DNA from: an uncultured Desulfobacterales bacterium
GTDB taxonomy: Bacteria; Desulfobacterota; Desulfobacteria; Desulfobacterales; G020354645
DNA: 6,368 nt
NCBI GenBank assembly: GCA_947259865.1
Contig: CAMYNZ010000218.1
Coordinates: forward strand, 1 to 6,368
Direction: 5' to 3'
In this document: one piece after another, positions 1 through 6,317 of the stretch
How the letters are laid out: each line of letters begins with the position of its first letter
Position numbering within the stretch: position 1 is the first letter of the stretch
Notes under the pieces: generated by a model
What the model was told of the DNA's origin: nothing
Seen by the model: only the letters and a program-made list of their open reading frames with translations
The model's database searches: none
Program-made: the position numbers and the translations under genes

Positions 1-966
1 TCCACAGCAGTTTTTATCGGTTACACGGCCGTTTCATACGTTGCAATTCACTATGGAAATCAGACCGGCATATTTGCACTCGAGTTTATGTACGCCGGTT
101 TCTTTATGTTTTCTTCAGTATTTCTCTCGGTTTCAGCCGGGGTCTTTATGAAACAAAAAAGAGAGGTCGTAGATGCCAAACGAAAGGCAGAAGCTGCCAA
201 TCAGGCCAAAAGTGAATTTCTGGCCAACATGAGCCACGAGCTCAGAACACCCTTAAACCACATCATCGGATTCACCGAGCTGGTTTTAGACAAACGCCTG
301 GGTGACTTGAACAGCGACCAGAAAGAGTATCTTGAGGATGTTCACCAGAGCAGCAGACATCTTCTTTCGCTGATCAACGATATTCTGGATCTTTCCAAGG
401 TGGAAGCCCAAAAGTGGTCGCTGGCTTACGCAGATATTAACCTGAAGGAGCTTTTGCACAACAGTTTATTCATGGTCAAGGAAAAAGCCATGAAACATGG
501 CATCAACATTACGCTGGATACAGATGGCATTCCTGGAATCATCAATGCCGATGAACGCAAATTGAAACAAATTATGTACAATTTACTTTCCAATGCGGTG
601 AAATTTACACCGGACAATGGAGAAATTCGCATATCCGCCACCCGATTTAATAAATTTGAGTTTTCAGATTCGGCTGTTCATCAGTCTACAATCCGGGACC
701 CCAAAAATAAGATTGAAAATGGCATTATTGTCAGTGTCTCTGATACCGGAATCGGTATAAGCCCTCAGGAACTGAAACGCATTTTCCATCCTTTTGAGCA
801 AGCAGACAATTCTGCGACCAGAAGGTATCAGGGAACCGGCTTGGGACTGGCGCTCACCAAACGGCTGGTCGAACTTCATAGCGGCCGTATCTGGGCCGAG
901 AGTGCAGGAGAGGGCAAAGGCAGCAGTTTTAATTTTATGATACCGCTGCCACCAAAAAGCGGATAG
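1..966 (+). CDS. Sensor histidine kinase, 3' part (5' end outside window)
   Basis: The frame is open from base 1, so the N-terminus lies outside the window and the in-frame ATG at 88 is internal; 321 residues are visible. Two hydrophobic stretches (about residues 1-18 and 25-50) look like the last membrane helices of a multi-pass sensor region. A short charged, probably coiled-coil linker follows, then a HisKA domain with the H-box SHELRTP (phosphoacceptor His at bases 235-237). The HATPase_c domain shows the N-box [12 protein letters not shown]1 box DTGIGI, F-box FEQADNS and G2 box GTGLGLAL. About 25 poorly conserved residues separate the N- and G1-boxes. The protein stops soon after the ATPase domain, with no fused receiver or HPt domain, so it should autophosphorylate and pass phosphate to a separate response regulator. 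No regulator is visible here, so the signal and target are unknown. Kinase assignment is firm; the sensor type is not. Confidence 0.96.
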   Translation, partial: STAVFIGYTAVSYVAIHYGNQTGIFALEFMYAGFFMFSSVFLSVSAGVFMKQKREVVDAKRKAEAANQAKSEFLANMSHELRTPLNHIIGFTELVLDKRLGDLNSDQKEYLEDVHQSSRHLLSLINDILDLSKVEAQKWSLAYADINLKELLHNSLFMVKEKAMKHGINITLDTDGIPGIINADERKLKQIMYNLLSNAVKFTPDNGEIRISATRFNKFEFSDSAVHQSTIRDPKNKIENGIIVSVSDTGIGISPQELKRIFHPFEQADNSATRRYQGTGLGLALTKRLVELHSGRIWAESAGEGKGSSFNFMIPLPPKSG

Positions 967-978
967 AAACTGAAAGCG

Positions 979-1030
979 TTCCGTTTTGAACGGGCTAAAT
1001 TCCGCTATAGCGGGACAAACCGGCTAACCG
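979..1030. repeat. Cluster of short palindromes between convergent genes
   Basis: Two consecutive units share the pattern TTCCG-N(6-7)-CGGG-NNAAA, at 979-999 and 1000-1019. The first folds as CCGTT/AACGG around TTG (981-993). The second is the perfect 12-bp palindrome CCGCTATAGCGG (1002-1013). A third, weaker palindrome CGGCTAACCG follows at 1021-1030. They sit just after the kinase stop codon and before the opposing stop codon at 1072. No T-run follows any of them, so they are not classical intrinsic terminators, though they could protect or end mRNA from both sides. They resemble REP-type dispersed elements in design, but copy number in the genome cannot be judged from here. Confidence 0.5.
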
Positions 1031-1071
1031 AGGATGGCGATCTACTATTTATTAGATAGTTTCTAATCAGG

Positions 1072-1374
1072 TTAAAAATCGGATTTTCTTCTTCTGGGGC
1101 TGTTGGGCTGCTGTTCCTGGCGGCGGGATTTTACCCGTCGTTCGGGTGTGTGGGTACCCCAGGGAGCCTGGTAGGGTGTTTTGCGCCGATCATGGTTTTG
1201 AATCTCCTGATCGGCGATGGCATTGAGTTTGCTGCCAAGGTATTCTTTAGCGCTGTCCTTGTCTTTTTTTATCAAATAGTTGAGCCGCTCCTCCATCTGC
1301 AGACATTTTTCGCAAAGAATTCCCCGTGTTTCTTGCACCGGCTTACTACAGAGTTCACACGATTTTGTTTTCAT
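1072..1374 (-). CDS. Small Cys4 zinc-ribbon protein with Arg-rich tail, function unknown
   Basis: A 100-residue protein. The first 24 residues hold four cysteines as CxxC-x11-CxxC (C6, C9, C21, C24), the spacing of a treble-clef or zinc-ribbon metal site. Residues about 25-60 are charged and probably helical. The last 40 residues are Pro/Gln/Arg-rich with ERR, SRR and RRRKSDF clusters, likely disordered and able to bind nucleic acid or an acidic surface. No signal peptide or membrane segment is visible, so it is probably cytoplasmic. The N-terminal Cys pattern recalls the small flagellar-operon protein YvyF, but there is no HTH after it and no flagellar gene nearby, so I do not transfer that name. 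The start ATG at 1374 has a weak purine-rich AAGAG about 9 nt upstream. The overlapping rightward frame (1150-1440) is rich in Phe/Leu and has no recognisable domain. Real gene likely; role unknown. Confidence 0.72.
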   Translation of the reverse strand: MKTKSCELCSKPVQETRGILCEKCLQMEERLNYLIKKDKDSAKEYLGSKLNAIADQEIQNHDRRKTPYQAPWGTHTPERRVKSRRQEQQPNSPRRRKSDF

Positions 1375-1400
1375 GTTTTATTTCTCTTTTGTGAATTTAT

Positions 1401-1406
1401 ATTATA
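1401..1406 (-). promoter_or_regulatory. Possible -10 box (TATAAT) for the zinc-ribbon gene
   Basis: On the - strand a perfect TATAAT lies 26 nt upstream of the ATG at 1374, which would give a leader of about 20 nt. I find no -35 box at 15-18 bp spacing, and the area is very AT-rich, so a chance match is quite possible. Confidence 0.2.
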
Positions 1407-1449
1407 CAATTTTTATCGGCCAAAGCCTGCTTTTACTTAAACAATAAAT

Positions 1450-1491
1450 TTTTTGCCATTTCTAATTATTTTTCTGCCATTTCTAATTATT
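1450..1491. repeat. Tandem 21-bp direct repeat, two copies
   Basis: Bases 1450-1470 and 1471-1491 are the same 21-mer except for one T/C difference at its fourth position (shared core TGCCATTTCTAATTATT). The second copy ends on the first base of the MBL-fold gene's stop codon, so the duplication lies immediately downstream of that gene and upstream of the zinc-ribbon gene. It looks like a recent slip or tandem duplication. It might alternatively be a pair of protein-binding sites two helical turns apart. No hairpin or terminator T-run for the leftward transcript is seen here. Confidence 0.8.
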
Positions 1492-2375
1492 CAGGATCGA
1501 CGGTATCGATCACCGTCTCTTGCGACTATTGATTTTTCCATAAGCATTTCCAGGTGTTTTTTCATCAGGGCCTCTTCGGCAAAGGCAAAGAAGGCCTCCG
1601 GTTCACGTTTGCGGCCATAGACAATCCAGGCATCTACAATTTCATTCATGGTTCTGGGCGTTTCCAGGTGTTTGAGGAGTTTTAGCGTCCGTTGTTCAAT
1701 TACGCCCAGATATGTATCCCAGAGTTCACCCGGATCTTTTTCAAATACGCCGGTTTCATGACCGGTCAGCCAAATTTTGGCCGGAATTTTTTTCAGGCGC
1801 TCCACTGATCGAATCGTCTCTTCAATGCTTGAATCGCAATCGCCATACCAGGGTCCAAACCAGCTAAGGTCGTAATCGCCCAGGAAGAGTACTGCGGGTT
1901 CTTTGAAGAAAAAAGCGAGATGACCCGGTGTGTGCCCCGGCGTGTGGAGGACTTCCACAGTGACGGTGTCCAGACGGATGCGTTGGCCGTCCCGGAAGAA
2001 ATTTTGCGGTATGCGGGGCCGATAGTGAAACTGATCGACCATTATTTCTCGCCAGAAATTGCGGTGATCTTCTATTTCAATCCCATATCCGTCTAAAAAT
2101 AACTCGATATCCGCTAGCATCGGCGCGTCTTGCCTGGATATACTTAACGGCAAATCTTCAAACAGGTCAAGATGGGTGATGTGATCTTCATGCCAATGGC
2201 TGAGCCACACGGCTTTTACGCCGGATTCATTTTTTAGATGAACCAGCCGCTCACGATCCGAGGCCGGATCGATCACCACCCCTGCGCCTTCGATATATAT
2301 CGAGTGACAGTTTGGATATTTACCGTTATTTTGTCCCGGAAGGAATCGTACCGGCCCGAAACACCGTTCTTCCAT
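1491..2375 (-). CDS. MBL-fold metallo-hydrolase with C-terminal winged-helix-like region
   Basis: A 294-residue protein of the metallo-beta-lactamase superfamily. Ligand residues of a two-metal site are all present: SHWHEDH (H60, H62, D64, H65), H148 in HTPGHTPGH, D167 in GDYD and H206 in TGHE. This is the glyoxalase-II-like arrangement. The last ~75 residues are helical and charged and resemble the winged-helix tail of LACTB2-type proteins. The substrate cannot be read from the sequence: thioester hydrolysis is common in this group, but nuclease or lactonase activity is possible. No signal peptide, so cytoplasmic. The frame can be extended five codons to a GTG at 2390, but AAAGGA lies 6 nt before the ATG at 2375, inside that extension, so I take the ATG as the start. 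The upstream gap of 307 nt and its hairpins suggest the gene has its own control. Confidence 0.93.
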   Translation of the reverse strand: MEERCFGPVRFLPGQNNGKYPNCHSIYIEGAGVVIDPASDRERLVHLKNESGVKAVWLSHWHEDHITHLDLFEDLPLSISRQDAPMLADIELFLDGYGIEIEDHRNFWREIMVDQFHYRPRIPQNFFRDGQRIRLDTVTVEVLHTPGHTPGHLAFFFKEPAVLFLGDYDLSWFGPWYGDCDSSIEETIRSVERLKKIPAKIWLTGHETGVFEKDPGELWDTYLGVIEQRTLKLLKHLETPRTMNEIVDAWIVYGRKREPEAFFAFAEEALMKKHLEMLMEKSIVARDGDRYRRS

Positions 2376-2385
2376 AATTATTCCT

Positions 2386-2415
2386 TTCACAACTATTTCC
2401 CAATCCCCCTGTAAT
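2386..2415 (+). promoter_or_regulatory. Candidate rightward sigma70-type promoter
   Basis: TTCACA (2386-2391) and TGTAAT (2410-2415) are separated by 18 bp, and each matches the sigma70 consensus at 5 of 6 bases. A transcript would begin near 2422 and run into the hairpin-rich gap, away from the MBL-fold gene. The -35 part overlaps the 5' leader of that leftward gene, just upstream of its start codon. Two 5/6 boxes can arise by chance, so this is only a candidate. Confidence 0.3.
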
Positions 2416-2421
2416 GTTCAG

Positions 2422-2625
2422 CGGTCATTTGCGACTACTAAACAGAAGGTTTAGGGTTGATCCTCCTTTCCCTAAACTGCCATTGACCTCCTTGGGGATG
2501 TGGGTGGCCCTATTGCCCGGGGCCACCCCATCATCTGCAAAATCGAGTGGGGGGCTACATGTGATTGGTGCCATCTCCTCTCGTCAAGGGCAGCTCATTT
2601 TACGATGGGCTGCCCTTCTTAGTTA
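2422..2625 (+). ncRNA. Candidate structured small RNA in the 307-nt gap
   Basis: The gap 2376-2682 has no convincing gene. As + strand RNA it would fold into three hairpins. Hairpin 1 is 2448-2478: stem GTTTAGGG/CCCTAAAC plus an outer G-U pair, with a 13-nt loop holding CCTCCTTT. Hairpin 2 is 2497-2532: 13 pairs with one bulged T at 2501 and a 9-nt loop. Hairpin 3 is 2586-2617: 13 pairs with one G-U and a 6-nt loop. The linker 2479-2496 contains a second anti-Shine-Dalgarno string, ACCTCCTT. Both G-T apposed pairs are wobbles in + strand RNA but C-A mismatches in the other strand, which mildly favours rightward transcription. C-rich unpaired segments are typical of small RNAs that mask ribosome-binding sites; the neighbouring oxidoreductase gene has the complementary AAAGGAGGT. 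Alternatives are a decayed mobile-element end or a leader/trailer structure of the leftward mRNAs. Confidence 0.25.
2586..2617 (+). terminator. Strong hairpin, possible terminator
   Basis: AAGGGCAGC (2586-2594) pairs with GCTGCCCTT (2609-2617), and the stem extends inward by TCAT/ATGG with one G-U pair, giving 13 pairs and the loop TTTACG. On the + strand it is followed by CTTAGTT, a poor U-tract. On the - strand, 66 nt after the oxidoreductase stop codon, no U-tract follows either. It may end the candidate rightward RNA, or protect or end the oxidoreductase mRNA. The stem is certain; the terminator role is a guess. Confidence 0.35.
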
Positions 2626-2682
2626 AGGCTATATCTTCCAGCGGTCTGCCGGGGGTAACAGCATTTGATTATTCTACGGAAT

Positions 2683-3663
2683 TCAGGGTTTTAAAATCAA
2701 TTTGCCTGAAACCGCCCCGCTTTCCAACATCTGATGGGCGCGCGCCGCCTCGGCCAGAGGGATGCGTTCATAAATGTGCGGCTTGATTTTTTTGCGACCC
2801 AGACAGTCAAACAGAGTCTCAACCGATCGGGTCATCAACACGGGGTTCAGGTCCATAACGTTAAAGACCATAAAGGTTCGAATACCGGCACTCCTGGCAA
2901 ATCCGGCACCCAGTTGATTCCCCAGATCCCCTTCGGGCATCCCGGCGGCCATGCCAAACCAAATAATCTGGCCCAGGGGCGCCAGGGTCTCAAAATCGCG
3001 GCCAAACGTAGCACCGGCCACCGAGTTTAAAATTACATTCACACCGTTGCCGTTGGTGATATCCTTTATTTTTTGGGGCACATCTTCAGTATTATAATTA
3101 ATGATGTGATCAATTCCCTGTTCTCTGGTAAAATTCGCTTTTTCTTCCGAGCTGGTTAAACCGATAACCGTGATACCGGCCAGCTTTCCAAGCTGAATCA
3201 CCGCCGTGCCCACACCACCGGCAGCTGCATATACCAACAGTGTTTCTTGCGGCTGCATGCGGGCCATGGTGTGAATCATATGATAGGCCGTTAGGTAGTT
3301 CACCGGAAGGGCGGCGGCTTCATCCATATCTATACCTTCCGGAATCGGCCAGACGCTCATGGAATTTACGACGGTATACTCCGCATAGCATTTTCTTCCC
3401 ATAACCAATACATTCTGGCCGGGCGTCAGGTTAGAGACCTGGTCTCCAACCAATTCCACCACCCCGGCGCCATCGATCCCGGGAGTTACCGGCCACCCCG
3501 GCATCCCCGGATAGATGCCTTTTCGAACCATAACATCGGCCCAATTCACAGAGGCTGAAATCATCTTGACCAGCACCTGGTCGTTTTTGGGAGACGGCTG
3601 TCGTATATCTTCATATGTCAGTACATCCGGCGCTCCGGCCTTATGAATTTGTATCGCTTTCAT
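2683..3663 (-). CDS. Zinc-free MDR oxidoreductase, quinone oxidoreductase / VAT1-like
   Basis: A 326-residue medium-chain dehydrogenase/reductase of standard family length. The N-terminal GroES-like domain (about 1-120) carries NWADVMVRKGIYPG and PVTPGIDGAGVV. The GHE catalytic-zinc motif and the structural-zinc cysteine cluster of alcohol dehydrogenases are missing, which places it with zinc-independent quinone reductases. The Rossmann domain has AAAGGVG (146-152), and SSEEK (171-175) after the second strand is in the place where this group often binds the NADPH phosphate. The C-terminal KIKPHIYERIPLAEAARAH and GKLILKP are typical of the VAT1-like branch. Expected activity is NADPH-dependent reduction of quinones or activated enones in the cytoplasm; the true substrate is unknown. 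The start is well fixed by AAAGGAGGT 6 nt before the ATG at 3663, the strongest ribosome-binding site in the window. It begins 91 nt after the recQ stop, so co-transcription is possible. Confidence 0.94.
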   Translation of the reverse strand: MKAIQIHKAGAPDVLTYEDIRQPSPKNDQVLVKMISASVNWADVMVRKGIYPGMPGWPVTPGIDGAGVVELVGDQVSNLTPGQNVLVMGRKCYAEYTVVNSMSVWPIPEGIDMDEAAALPVNYLTAYHMIHTMARMQPQETLLVYAAAGGVGTAVIQLGKLAGITVIGLTSSEEKANFTREQGIDHIINYNTEDVPQKIKDITNGNGVNVILNSVAGATFGRDFETLAPLGQIIWFGMAAGMPEGDLGNQLGAGFARSAGIRTFMVFNVMDLNPVLMTRSVETLFDCLGRKKIKPHIYERIPLAEAARAHQMLESGAVSGKLILKP

Positions 3664-3754
3664 AATTTTACCTCCTTTATCCTATTATTCCACGCTTTTC
3701 ATTAAGGTTTGGTAAGTCGCATTGGGCTGCAAGATAAGCATTATCGAAGTAGTT

Positions 3755-5605
3755 TCAAAACAATTCTTTTCTGCCATCATTTGGCTTTAGATCTAGCCGC
3801 CCGCCACTGTAATGTTGGAGGCAATAATCCCGGATAATGTCTATGAAAATTTGTCCATAATTTTCGTATTTCACATTGCCCACACCGTGAATATCCAAAA
3901 ATGATTCCCGATTCTTGGGATAGCGGGTGGCCATCTCAATCAGAGATTTATCCGAAAAAATAACATAGGCCGGAACACCGGATTCATCCGCAAGTGCTTT
4001 TCTTTTTTTTCTCAGGGTTTCAAACAATTCCCGGTCATATTGCATGTTATTATCGACAGCCTGAAATTCAGATACATCTTCTTCCTCCAGACGGCCCATG
4101 ACGGTTTGGTTGGCTTTCATGACCGCCCAGCCGTTTGCAGTCAGCTTCAAACTGCCGAACTCGGTATCCTGTGTCAGCAATCCCTTGTTGATAAATTGGC
4201 GCGAAAGCTTCACCCACTGGCTTTTTGAGCATTCCATGCCAATACCATAGGTGGAAAGGTGTTGGTGGCCGAATTTGAATACCTTCTCTGCTTTTGATCC
4301 GCGCAGCACATCGATGATATGATGGGCACCGAAAGTTTCCCCGGTGCGCCTGACACATGAAAGAAACTTTTGCGCCAAAACCGTAATATCTGTTTTTGCC
4401 CGGATACCCCCAAGGCAATTGTCACACATCTGACAGTTTTTTACGTCATATTTTTCGCCAAAATAAGTGATCAGCGGTATGCGACGACACTCATCGGTTT
4501 CGGCAAACCTCAGCAAAGCGTTCAGATGAATGTTTGCCACGCGTTTTTCATGGTCCTCTTTTTTGTTAATAAAATACTTAATTTTTTGGAGATCACCATA
4601 GCCAAACAGCAAAAGGCAATCTGAGCGGAGACCGTCCCGTCCCGCCCGCCCGATCTCCTGGTAATAACTTTCCATATTCTGTGGCAAATCATAATGAAGC
4701 ACAAATCGGATATTTTCCTTGTCAATGCCCATGCCGAAGGCAATGGTGGCGACGATAATTTGAACCTCATCCCGGATAAATAATTCCTGGTTTTGGGTTC
4801 GGACCGCTTCGGGCAATCCCGCGTGATAAGGCCTGATACTGTACCCAAGCCGATCAAAATGGGCGTAAAGATCATCCACCTGTTTTCGGGAAAAACAGTA
4901 GATAATACCGGATTGATTTGGATAATTTTGGATAAATTGAGTGGCTTGATTGGTCGGTTTGTCTTTTAGCCCGACCCGAATAAAGAGGTTTTCGCGGTTG
5001 AAGCTGGCCAGAAATTCCGCGGATTTATCCATACCCAGGTTGCTTTTGATATCCTGCCGTACCCTGGGGGTAGCAGTGGCCGTGAGTCCGATGCATACGG
5101 CATCCGGAAAACGAAAGCGCATATCCGCCAGTTGCCGATATTCAGGTCTAAAATCGTGTCCCCAGGCCGAAATGCAATGGGCTTCATCGATGGCGATGCA
5201 ATCCACCCGGATAGATGTAAGCGTTTGAATAATGCTGGGCTTTAAAAGCGTTTCCGGTGCCAGATAAAGTAATTTTAAACCACCCCTTTTGATGCGGCCG
5301 ATGGTTAGACGATATTCTTCAGGCGGTAAAGAGCTGTTTAAAAATGCTGCGGCAACGCCGGTTTGGGTTAATTGCTCAACCTGGTCCTTCATCAACGAGA
5401 TCAACGGTGAAACAACAATCGTCAGGCCCTCGAATATCAGTGCCGGGATCTGATAACAGATGGATTTACCGCCGCCGGTCGGCATAATGGCCAGTGCATC
5501 TTCTTTTTGAAGCACATTTTTGATGATATCCTCTTGAAGTGAAACAAATTGATCATATCCAAAAACACTTTTTAGAAGAGATCTGGCTTTGTCGATCATA
5601 GGCAC
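3755..5605 (-). CDS. recQ: ATP-dependent DNA helicase RecQ
   Basis: A 616-residue 3'-5' superfamily-2 helicase, close in length to the E. coli protein (609). Motifs in order: Walker A MPTGGGKS (41-48), SPLISLMKDQV, DEAH (140-143) followed by the aromatic-rich loop SAWGHDFRPEY, TATATP (175-180), IIYCFSRKQVDDL, the motif V stretch beginning VATIAFGMGID (285-295), and QEIGRAGRDG (316-325) with its arginine fingers. The RQC zinc site uses C373, C391, C394 and C397. A winged helix follows (about 405-500, with STYGIG), then an HRDC domain (about 525-595, FETLRKKRKALA ... HGVGN). The protein therefore has the full helicase-RQC-HRDC layout and should unwind forks and recombination intermediates in DNA repair. 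The start is ambiguous: GTG at 5605 has GGGG 5 nt upstream, while the ATG at 5599 is a better codon. The short N-terminus makes either possible. Confidence 0.98.
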   Translation of the reverse strand: MPMIDKARSLLKSVFGYDQFVSLQEDIIKNVLQKEDALAIMPTGGGKSICYQIPALIFEGLTIVVSPLISLMKDQVEQLTQTGVAAAFLNSSLPPEEYRLTIGRIKRGGLKLLYLAPETLLKPSIIQTLTSIRVDCIAIDEAHCISAWGHDFRPEYRQLADMRFRFPDAVCIGLTATATPRVRQDIKSNLGMDKSAEFLASFNRENLFIRVGLKDKPTNQATQFIQNYPNQSGIIYCFSRKQVDDLYAHFDRLGYSIRPYHAGLPEAVRTQNQELFIRDEVQIIVATIAFGMGIDKENIRFVLHYDLPQNMESYYQEIGRAGRDGLRSDCLLLFGYGDLQKIKYFINKKEDHEKRVANIHLNALLRFAETDECRRIPLITYFGEKYDVKNCQMCDNCLGGIRAKTDITVLAQKFLSCVRRTGETFGAHHIIDVLRGSKAEKVFKFGHQHLSTYGIGMECSKSQWVKLSRQFINKGLLTQDTEFGSLKLTANGWAVMKANQTVMGRLEEEDVSEFQAVDNNMQYDRELFETLRKKRKALADESGVPAYVIFSDKSLIEMATRYPKNRESFLDIHGVGNVKYENYGQIFIDIIRDYCLQHYSGGRLDLKPNDGRKELF

Positions 5606-5729
5606 TGGACCCCGCTTGCCCTCAAAAATTTGGCATACGGCCTTTAGGTCAATTTTTTTCCGACGTGGTTACAGACGTTCAGGTTTCAAGCGGATAGCTT
5701 TGTCGTTGCAGCAAAATCCGTTGCCGGCA

Positions 5730-6212
5730 TCAGGGAGCTAACTGCTTGCCGGTTTTTATAAAATGATTCATGGAGTCTTCCCAGAACTTCATGTTTTCGT
5801 TGAACTTGGCTTCCGTAAGCGCTTCAAGGAAACTGTTGCCGCTTTCATTTAGTGCAGTTATCACGTAGGTGATATTTACATGTGAATTCTCATTATCAGC
5901 ATCTTCGACAGAGACATTTAATTTGGCAGCTCTGGATTCAGGCGTGATGCGTGAAAATTCTATTTCTTTCTTGTCCTCGTCTCTTCTAGTAATCAGCCAA
6001 ATGGTGTCTTTTTCACCCTTTTGGCTCGAGGTGAAAACACATCCTTCCTCTGCTACGCCGGACTCTGAATATATAAGCGCATAGTCCCATCCGTAAAGCC
6101 ATTCCGCTTCACGAACCGGGCATATCAGAGAAAAAACGGTCGAAGACGATGCATTTATCTTTTGTTGATAGCTTCGTGTAATCCTTTTTGCAATAAATCC
6201 GGTGTTGTTCAT
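5730..6212 (-). CDS. SRPBCC (START-like) domain protein
   Basis: A 160-residue protein that appears to be one START/Bet v1-type domain. It runs from a first strand (about 12-20, RSYQQKINA), through the helix segment VFSLICPVREAEWLYGW (26-42), a central run of strands with GCVFT and TIWLITRR, and the strand NITYVITAL (113-121), to a long C-terminal helix (126-153) that would close the hydrophobic pocket. Such folds bind lipids or aromatic compounds, or act as cyclases; no ligand can be named. There is no signal peptide or membrane segment. The frame extends ten codons to an ATG at 6242, but AAAGGA lies 6 nt before the ATG at 6212 and the 6242 ATG has no ribosome-binding site, so 6212 is preferred. 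It lies 124 nt upstream of recQ in the same direction and could lead that transcription unit. No functional link to RecQ is apparent. Confidence 0.85.
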   Translation of the reverse strand: MNNTGFIAKRITRSYQQKINASSSTVFSLICPVREAEWLYGWDYALIYSESGVAEEGCVFTSSQKGEKDTIWLITRRDEDKKEIEFSRITPESRAAKLNVSVEDADNENSHVNITYVITALNESGNSFLEALTEAKFNENMKFWEDSMNHFIKTGKQLAP

Positions 6213-6317
6213 GTAGATTCCTTTCAGTTTCCATTTAAACATTTTGTCCAGCGGGAAACGCGATGAAGGGTAACAGCTAAACGGTATTCCAAGTTCATTA
6301 TGGAATTTATAAGTTTT

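Noticed and set aside
1044..1067. AT-rich hairpins ACTAT/ATAGT and ATTAGA/TCTAAT
   Set aside because: They overlap and exclude one another, have only 5-6 A-T-rich pairs and no proper T-run, so they are too weak to call a terminator.
1410..1430. Possible sigma54 promoter (TTGGCC ... TTGT) before the zinc-ribbon gene
   Set aside because: The GG and G-T elements are about 12 nt apart instead of the required 10, and the TTGC half is imperfect.
1150..1440. 96-residue hydrophobic rightward frame
   Set aside because: It is antisense to the Cys4 protein, and its Phe/Leu richness arises from reading the complement of Lys/Glu-rich codons; no start signal.
2425..2574. 49-residue leftward frame in the gap (ATG at 2574)
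   Set aside because: AGGAG touches the ATG with no spacing, the product has no recognisable motif, and the frame overlaps the hairpins that explain the region better.
2414..2626. 70-residue rightward frame in the gap
   Set aside because: No ribosome-binding site, no domain or helix pattern typical of real small proteins, and it spans all three hairpins.
4068..4875. Several 70-117-residue frames overlapping recQ
   Set aside because: They lie in other frames of a complete RecQ gene and carry no domain of their own.
5637..5659. Rightward terminator-like GGCCT/AGGTC plus T-run near recQ start
   Set aside because: The stem has only five pairs including a wobble and an impossible 2-nt loop, and there is no rightward gene before it.
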